From the NCBI GenBank assembly GCA_027435495.1, contig DAHZZC010000390.1, positions 1 through 19,603 on the forward strand: a DNA stretch of 19,603 nt, given 5' to 3'. The notes under the pieces are model-generated. The model was not told where the DNA came from and did not search any database. It worked only from the letters and a program-made list of their open reading frames with translations. Both the position numbers and the translations under genes were made by a program. Shown here piece by piece: positions 16,360-19,603 of the stretch (its first letter is position 1; every line of letters starts with the position of its first letter). The stretch is from Planctomycetales bacterium. Its GTDB lineage: Bacteria; Planctomycetota; Planctomycetia; Isosphaerales; Isosphaeraceae.

Positions 16360-16674
16360 TCACCGATCCCCGGCGACTCGCCGCCCGATGAGTTCGGAGC
16401 GAGTGAGTCGCTGGCCGGCGCGCGCCGCCTCGGCAGTCTCGGCTTCCGCCTGCATCTGCTCCACCATTTGATCCCGATGGTCGTAAAAGTAGGTGAGTGC
16501 CGCGTGAACCTGCGCGGGGCGGAGGTCGGGATGCTGGCGGAGGATCTCCTCGGCTGACCATCCATAATGATGGTGCTCGCCAGCCAGATGGATGACCTTG
16601 TACCGCGTTTGCTCGATGCGAGCCGTGCCGTCTTCGTCGATCGTTAAGTGGGGATAATGGATCGCAGCGCCCAT
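16360..16674 (-). CDS. DUF433 antitoxin-family protein
   Basis: A 104-residue DUF433 protein. The family core is visible: VIHLAGEHHHYGWSAEEIL (about 27-45), then HPDLRPAQVHAALTYFYDH (about 48-66), ending in a helix-turn-helix-like segment. A charged C-terminal tail (about 67-104) may bind the toxin. The ATG at 16674 begins the conserved region and has a GAGGG upstream; longer in-frame starts up to 17004 run into low-complexity sequence without family resemblance. As the first gene of the pair it is expected to neutralise the DUF5615 protein and autoregulate the operon. No operator was identified. Confidence 0.83.
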   Translation of the reverse strand: MGAAIHYPHLTIDEDGTARIEQTRYKVIHLAGEHHHYGWSAEEILRQHPDLRPAQVHAALTYFYDHRDQMVEQMQAEAETAEAARAGQRLTRSELIGRRVAGDR

Positions 16675-16858
16675 ACAAAAACCCTCGCTCTTCGGTCCGG
16701 ACGAATCGGGGAAACCGCTTATCCCAGCTTTAGCAGAAGGCGCGGGGACCGTCGAGGGGTCGCCCGCGCCCAGGGCGAAATCGGCCCTTGCGACCCGTTC
16801 TCCCGGTCTACAGGCTCGAGTTGACGGAACTCCCAGAAACGACGCGGGCCGATCGGCT

Positions 16859-16896
16859 GGCGATGATCCGAAGTGGAGCGACCTCGGATCGTCGCC
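16859..16896 (-). terminator. Strong hairpin after the Ig/TPR protein gene
   Basis: GGCGATGATCCGA (16859-16871) pairs with TCGGATCGTCGCC (16884-16896): 13 pairs, one of them G-U, around a 12-nt loop. It begins 17 bp beyond the stop of the minus-strand gene ending at 16913, where a transcript end is expected. No T-run follows, so it may act as a GC-rich or factor-assisted stop, or protect the 3' end. Confidence 0.5.
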
Positions 16897-16912
16897 GAGA
16901 GGGGAGTCGTCC

Positions 16913-17980
16913 TTAGCGGGCCGGTGCGGGGGCCGGCGATGGGACCATCCCGTGGAGCACATCCGGGCGCGCCGCCAGCACCTCCAGCGCCGCGGTTCGG
17001 TCAACGATCCCCGTCTGAAGCGCCTCGATCCGTCGGCGCTCGGGGCCCTGCAATCGCGTCAGTGAGCGCGCCAGGTCGTTCTCAAAGGTCGGCTCCGACA
17101 GAACCTTCGCCGCCGCGTAGCGCGCCGCCGGAGCGGCCGTCGCCTCGTCACCTCGCGCCGCCGCCGACATCGCCAGGTATTCCCAGGCCCTCGGGTCGTC
17201 CCAGAGATACGCCGAGGCCGCCGCGGCCTCCTCCGCCTGCGCGTAACTCCCCGCCCAGTAATGTTGATAGGCCGCGTCGAAGAGCGCCGGCCCGTCGACC
17301 GCCGTCCGGCCGCGGACCAACTCGTACCGAGTGACCACCGGCCCACTCGCCCCGGACCACGAGCCGGAAGCCGGTGACGACCACCCCGTCGACGGCCCTG
17401 AAGCCATCGCGCCGTGTCCGCCGCAGGACGAAACCGCTGCGAACGGCGCACTCGGCCAGGCCATCGCCGACGTCGTGGTCCCGGCTCTCGTCCCGGTCGG
17501 CGGGATGATCGGGGGCGCCGGCGGGATCGGGATCGGTCGCGATTCCACCGCCTCGACCACCGTCACCACCACCGACCCTCGCACCGACAACCCCGCGCCA
17601 TCGACGAGTGTCATTGAAAGCGAGGCGCTGCCGGCGTGACCGGGCGGCGGGGCGATTGTCAGGGCCCGGCGCGAGCCCTCACCCTCCAACTGAACACTCC
17701 CCTCCGGCAAGAGCGCACGGTCCGGAACCGAGACCGTCAGCTCCAGCGCCGCCGGAGGCGTCCGGTCGTCAGAGACCGTGTACCAGGTCGTCAGCGTCCC
17801 ACCAGCCGCAACCGTGATCAGTCCCGGGCCCGTTAATATCGGCGCCCGGTCCATCGGCGACGGTGCCTGCACCGGGACATCCTGCGCTGGGACAGCCTGC
17901 TGCGCCTTAGCGAGAGGCGCCAGCATCGCGGCCGATGCCATCCAGGTCATCGCGATGGAAAGTCTTGGGCGATCGAGCAT
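16913..17980 (-). CDS. Secreted protein with cadherin/Ig-like domain and TPR-like tail
   Basis: A 355-residue exported protein. The signal peptide spans residues 1-26 (PLAKA cleavage region). Residues about 40-145 match the Ig-like domain common in planctomycete and other secreted proteins, which reads as ILTGPGLITVAAGG, then a strand pair ending with a VDGAGLSVRGSVVVTV strand. A Pro/Ser/Gly-rich linker follows (about 150-220). The C-terminal part (about 235-310) has TPR-like pairs: FDAAYQHYWAGSYAQAEEAA, then AWEYLAMSAAARGDEATAA. The start at 17980 has GAGGT upstream and begins the signal; the longer frame up to 18118 has no supporting feature. Function is unknown; a role in binding partners at the cell surface or periplasm is a guess from the two domain types. 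Confidence 0.75.
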   Translation of the reverse strand: MLDRPRLSIAMTWMASAAMLAPLAKAQQAVPAQDVPVQAPSPMDRAPILTGPGLITVAAGGTLTTWYTVSDDRTPPAALELTVSVPDRALLPEGSVQLEGEGSRRALTIAPPPGHAGSASLSMTLVDGAGLSVRGSVVVTVVEAVESRPIPIPPAPPIIPPTGTRAGTTTSAMAWPSAPFAAVSSCGGHGAMASGPSTGWSSPASGSWSGASGPVVTRYELVRGRTAVDGPALFDAAYQHYWAGSYAQAEEAAAASAYLWDDPRAWEYLAMSAAARGDEATAAPAARYAAAKVLSEPTFENDLARSLTRLQGPERRRIEALQTGIVDRTAALEVLAARPDVLHGMVPSPAPAPAR

Positions 17981-18176
17981 CCTGTGACCTCGCTTCCAGT
18001 TGGGTCGATCGGACCGGGGACCAGATCGCCAGGCGCGACGGCCCCTGATTATTCCTGCCAGCCGGGCAATCCTCATGCCCGTCCCGTCTGCCCGCCTCCA
18101 GTTCCTGCATTCCCCCAAAATCCATGCACCATCAACCAGTGACCGCCCAATTTCCCTCCAGTTCCCATCCAGAGGG

Positions 18177-18204
18177 TTGACTCCCAGATCATCTCAACTA
18201 CACT
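18177..18204 (+). promoter_or_regulatory. Orphan sigma70-like promoter
   Basis: TTGACT (18177-18182) and TACACT (18199-18204) lie 16 bp apart, with five and four consensus matches. Transcription would start near 18211, about 84 nt before a perfect intrinsic terminator. It points to the DUF1559 gene but no long reading frame lies between. Confidence 0.5.
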
Positions 18205-18210
18205 GCGGAA

Positions 18211-18294
18211 ATGGATGGACTCACGGTCTCTTTCGCCCGACCCTGCCGAGGCGCCGATGAACGTCCGAGGAGTTGCATCTGAACTCCTTTTTTT
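18211..18294 (+). ncRNA. Candidate short RNA or attenuated leader
   Basis: The span between the predicted start and the terminator T-run is about 84 nt. It contains a 23-codon reading frame that begins with ATG at the predicted first nucleotide (18211) and ends with TGA at 18280-18282, across the loop of the terminator hairpin. It could be a free small RNA, or a leader whose translation changes termination ahead of the DUF1559 gene. Both are inferences; the match may be by chance. Confidence 0.4.
18268..18294 (+). terminator. Intrinsic terminator
   Basis: AGGAGTT (18268-18274) pairs perfectly with AACTCCT (18282-18288) around a 7-nt loop and runs straight into seven T residues (18288-18294). 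It is the clearest intrinsic terminator in the window, yet no plus-strand gene lies directly upstream. Confidence 0.75.
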
Positions 18295-18414
18295 CAGCGA
18301 GAATCCGGGTGCCGGAGTCGTTCCTTGACGTCACAAGCCTGGTCCCACTGCGTCCTTCTCCTCGGTGGGTCGTGGAAAGAGAGCTAGGATTGAGTTGAGG
18401 GAGCACGCGTGTTT

Positions 18415-18461
18415 CATCTCGCGCGGCGGCCGAGATGGGTCTCGGTCCCGGTTGACCGGGA
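18415..18461 (+). repeat. Two adjacent hairpins upstream of the DUF1559 gene
   Basis: CATCTCG (18415-18421) pairs with CGAGATG (18431-18437) with a 9-nt loop. TCCCGGT (18446-18452) pairs with ACCGGGA (18455-18461) with a 2-nt centre. They begin about 150 nt before the DUF1559 start and could form a structured leader. No known riboswitch was recognised. Confidence 0.4.
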
Positions 18462-18563
18462 TTCGCCTCGGGGCCGATCGAACTTCGGGAAGCCACGAGG
18501 GATCATTCCCCTCGAATCAGGATCGTTTTTCGATCGGCCTTTTGGCGGAAGGAGCAACTTGCC

Positions 18564-19603
18564 ATGTGCGTCAGTCGGAGCGGTGCCAACCGCGGTTTCA
18601 CGCTGATTGAGCTGCTGGTCGTGATTGCGATCATCGCCGTGCTGATCGCGCTGTTGCTGCCGGCGGTGCAGGCGGCTCGCGAGGCCGCCCGACGCGCCCA
18701 GTGCACCAATAACCTCAAGCAGATGGGCCTGGCCGCCCACAACTACAACTCCGCGAACGGCGCGTTTCCAATCGGCTGGATGGGCCCCGCACTGCCCAAC
18801 ACCTACCTCGGCCTGACGTCCTGCCAGCAGAACAATCCGATCGGGCACACGGCCTTTGTGTACATGCTTCCCTACATGGAAGGCGGAGCGGCCTACAACG
18901 CCTGGAACATCACGCGCGTTTACAATAGTTACGCCAACAACACGGGCTCATTCACGAAGCTGAACAGCTATGTTTGCCCGTCCGACACGCCGAACGTGCC
19001 CGACCCGTCGGGGGATTTCCCCGTGGCGCAGGCCTCGTATGCCGCCTCGGAAGGGCTCCAGGAGCAACTCATCTACAACTGGGCGACCGTGGCGACCGTC
19101 CCCGACCCGAAGGGCCAGTATGCCAACAGTTGTAACCTCGGGCCTGGCGATGGGATGTTCGGCCCCTACTACGCCCAGAAAGAGGCGAGCGTCACCGACG
19201 GCCTGAGCAACACCCTGCTCTTCGGCGAGAACTCACGGTTCATCAACGAGCCGGGCGGCTCGAACTTCTACTTCAATTATGTGGCCGGCTTCTGGAGCGG
19301 CCCTCCCTGGTCGGGGGGTAGTACCTACTGGACGAACGACTATCGAATTACAGGCGTTGTCCCCAGCATCGCGCTACCCAACTCACCGCCCGACCTCACC
19401 GGGAACATGATCAACAATTGCGTGTTCAACTCGCCGGCCAGCTTCCATCCCGACCTCGCCAACCTCTCGTCGAACCCCAACTCACCGCTCTTTGCTTGCA
19501 CCAAATGGGGGCAGATTTCGTTCCGGAGCCTCCACCCGGGCGGTGTGAATTTCGCCTTCGCCGACGGCTCCGTCCACTTCATCAAGAGCACCATCAACCT
19601 CTT
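18564..19603 (+). CDS. DUF1559 prepilin-like protein, 3' end cut by window edge
   Basis: The frame is open from ATG 18564 to the window end (346 codons seen). The start has AAGGAG nine bases upstream. The N-terminus is a type IV prepilin-type signal: RGFTLIELLVVIAII (residues 10-24), cleavable after G11 with the conserved glutamate E16 at position +5, followed by a membrane helix to about residue 35. The DUF1559 pattern follows with PAVQAAREAARRAQC and NNLKQMGLAAHNY. Near the end is the H-x9-DG box (HPGGVNFAFADGSVHF), so only a short C-terminus is missing. DUF1559 proteins are greatly expanded in planctomycetes, with many copies per genome. They are probably secreted through a type II/IV-pilus-like machine; their role is not settled. 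Confidence 0.95.
   Translation, partial: MCVSRSGANRGFTLIELLVVIAIIAVLIALLLPAVQAAREAARRAQCTNNLKQMGLAAHNYNSANGAFPIGWMGPALPNTYLGLTSCQQNNPIGHTAFVYMLPYMEGGAAYNAWNITRVYNSYANNTGSFTKLNSYVCPSDTPNVPDPSGDFPVAQASYAASEGLQEQLIYNWATVATVPDPKGQYANSCNLGPGDGMFGPYYAQKEASVTDGLSNTLLFGENSRFINEPGGSNFYFNYVAGFWSGPPWSGGSTYWTNDYRITGVVPSIALPNSPPDLTGNMINNCVFNSPASFHPDLANLSSNPNSPLFACTKWGQISFRSLHPGGVNFAFADGSVHFIKSTINL

Larger units (their letters stand above)
17981..18563. other. 583-bp gene-free stretch
   Basis: No protein family is visible in any frame here; the frames that are open are short and of shuffled composition. The stretch holds, in order, an orphan promoter-like pair (18177-18204), an intrinsic terminator (18268-18294), two hairpins (18415-18461) and the ribosome site AAGGAG (18549-18554) of the DUF1559 gene. 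The first about 190 bp hold nothing I can name. Confidence 0.6.

Noticed and set aside
18221..18290. 26-codon minus-strand frame with AAAAAAAGGAG upstream of ATG
   Set aside because: The apparent ribosome site is the reverse of the terminator T-run and stem, so the match is explained by the terminator.
1..19603. CRISPR array, tRNA, rRNA or insertion sequence
   Set aside because: No regularly spaced repeats, no cloverleaf or rRNA-like sequence, and no transposase or integrase were seen.

Overview
The window looks like chromosomal DNA of a high-GC planctomycete, probably of the Isosphaeraceae/Gemmatales type. That placement is an inference from gene content: a DUF1559 prepilin-like protein with the C-terminal H-x9-DG box, a two-domain DUF1080 protein, a very long PVC-type dehydrogenase with HEAT repeats and a terminal c-type haem domain, and a carboxypeptidase-regulatory-like secreted protein remnant. 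No rRNA, tRNA, CRISPR array or transposase was seen.

Left part (1-3800): the 5' part of a Tat-exported metallophosphoesterase (minus strand, cut by the window edge); a small zinc-ribbon membrane protein; a broken secreted-protein gene with one in-frame stop and one frameshift; and a two-gene ABC export cassette of the FetA/FetB (YbbL/YbbM) type.

Centre (3846-7307): the most striking element is a compact divergent PvuII-type restriction-modification system between fetB and dnaA. The minus-strand gene encodes one 238-residue polypeptide in which a controller-type (C protein) helix-turn-helix domain is joined in frame to a complete R.PvuII-like nuclease with all catalytic residues present. The plus-strand gene encodes a close M.PvuII-like N4-cytosine methyltransferase. 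The 94-bp divergent region holds a good sigma70-like promoter for the methyltransferase, an imperfect tandem repeat over and after its -10 box, and a dyad over the nuclease start codon: a plausible autoregulatory switch. By eye no CAGCTG site occurs anywhere in the 19.6 kb, although about six or seven would be expected. dnaA follows with its own promoter and a complex inverted repeat behind it.

Right part (7509-19603): two minus-strand secreted proteins (DUF1080 and an unrecognised beta-rich protein); a P1B-4-type metal-exporting ATPase (SPC and HEGST motifs) with an unusual HH in place of the HP motif; the PVC-type dehydrogenase/cytochrome; a DUF433/DUF5615 toxin-antitoxin-like pair separated by 2 nt; a secreted Ig-like protein with a TPR-like tail; and a 583-bp gene-free stretch with an orphan promoter-terminator unit (candidate small RNA or attenuator) ahead of a DUF1559 gene that runs off the window.

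How they fit together: FetAB and the P1B-4 ATPase both point to export of transition metals, possibly iron. The DUF1080, beta-rich and haem-dehydrogenase proteins are typical of the planctomycete periplasmic polysaccharide/sugar oxidation repertoire. The restriction-modification and DUF433/DUF5615 modules are the accessory, probably mobile, components.
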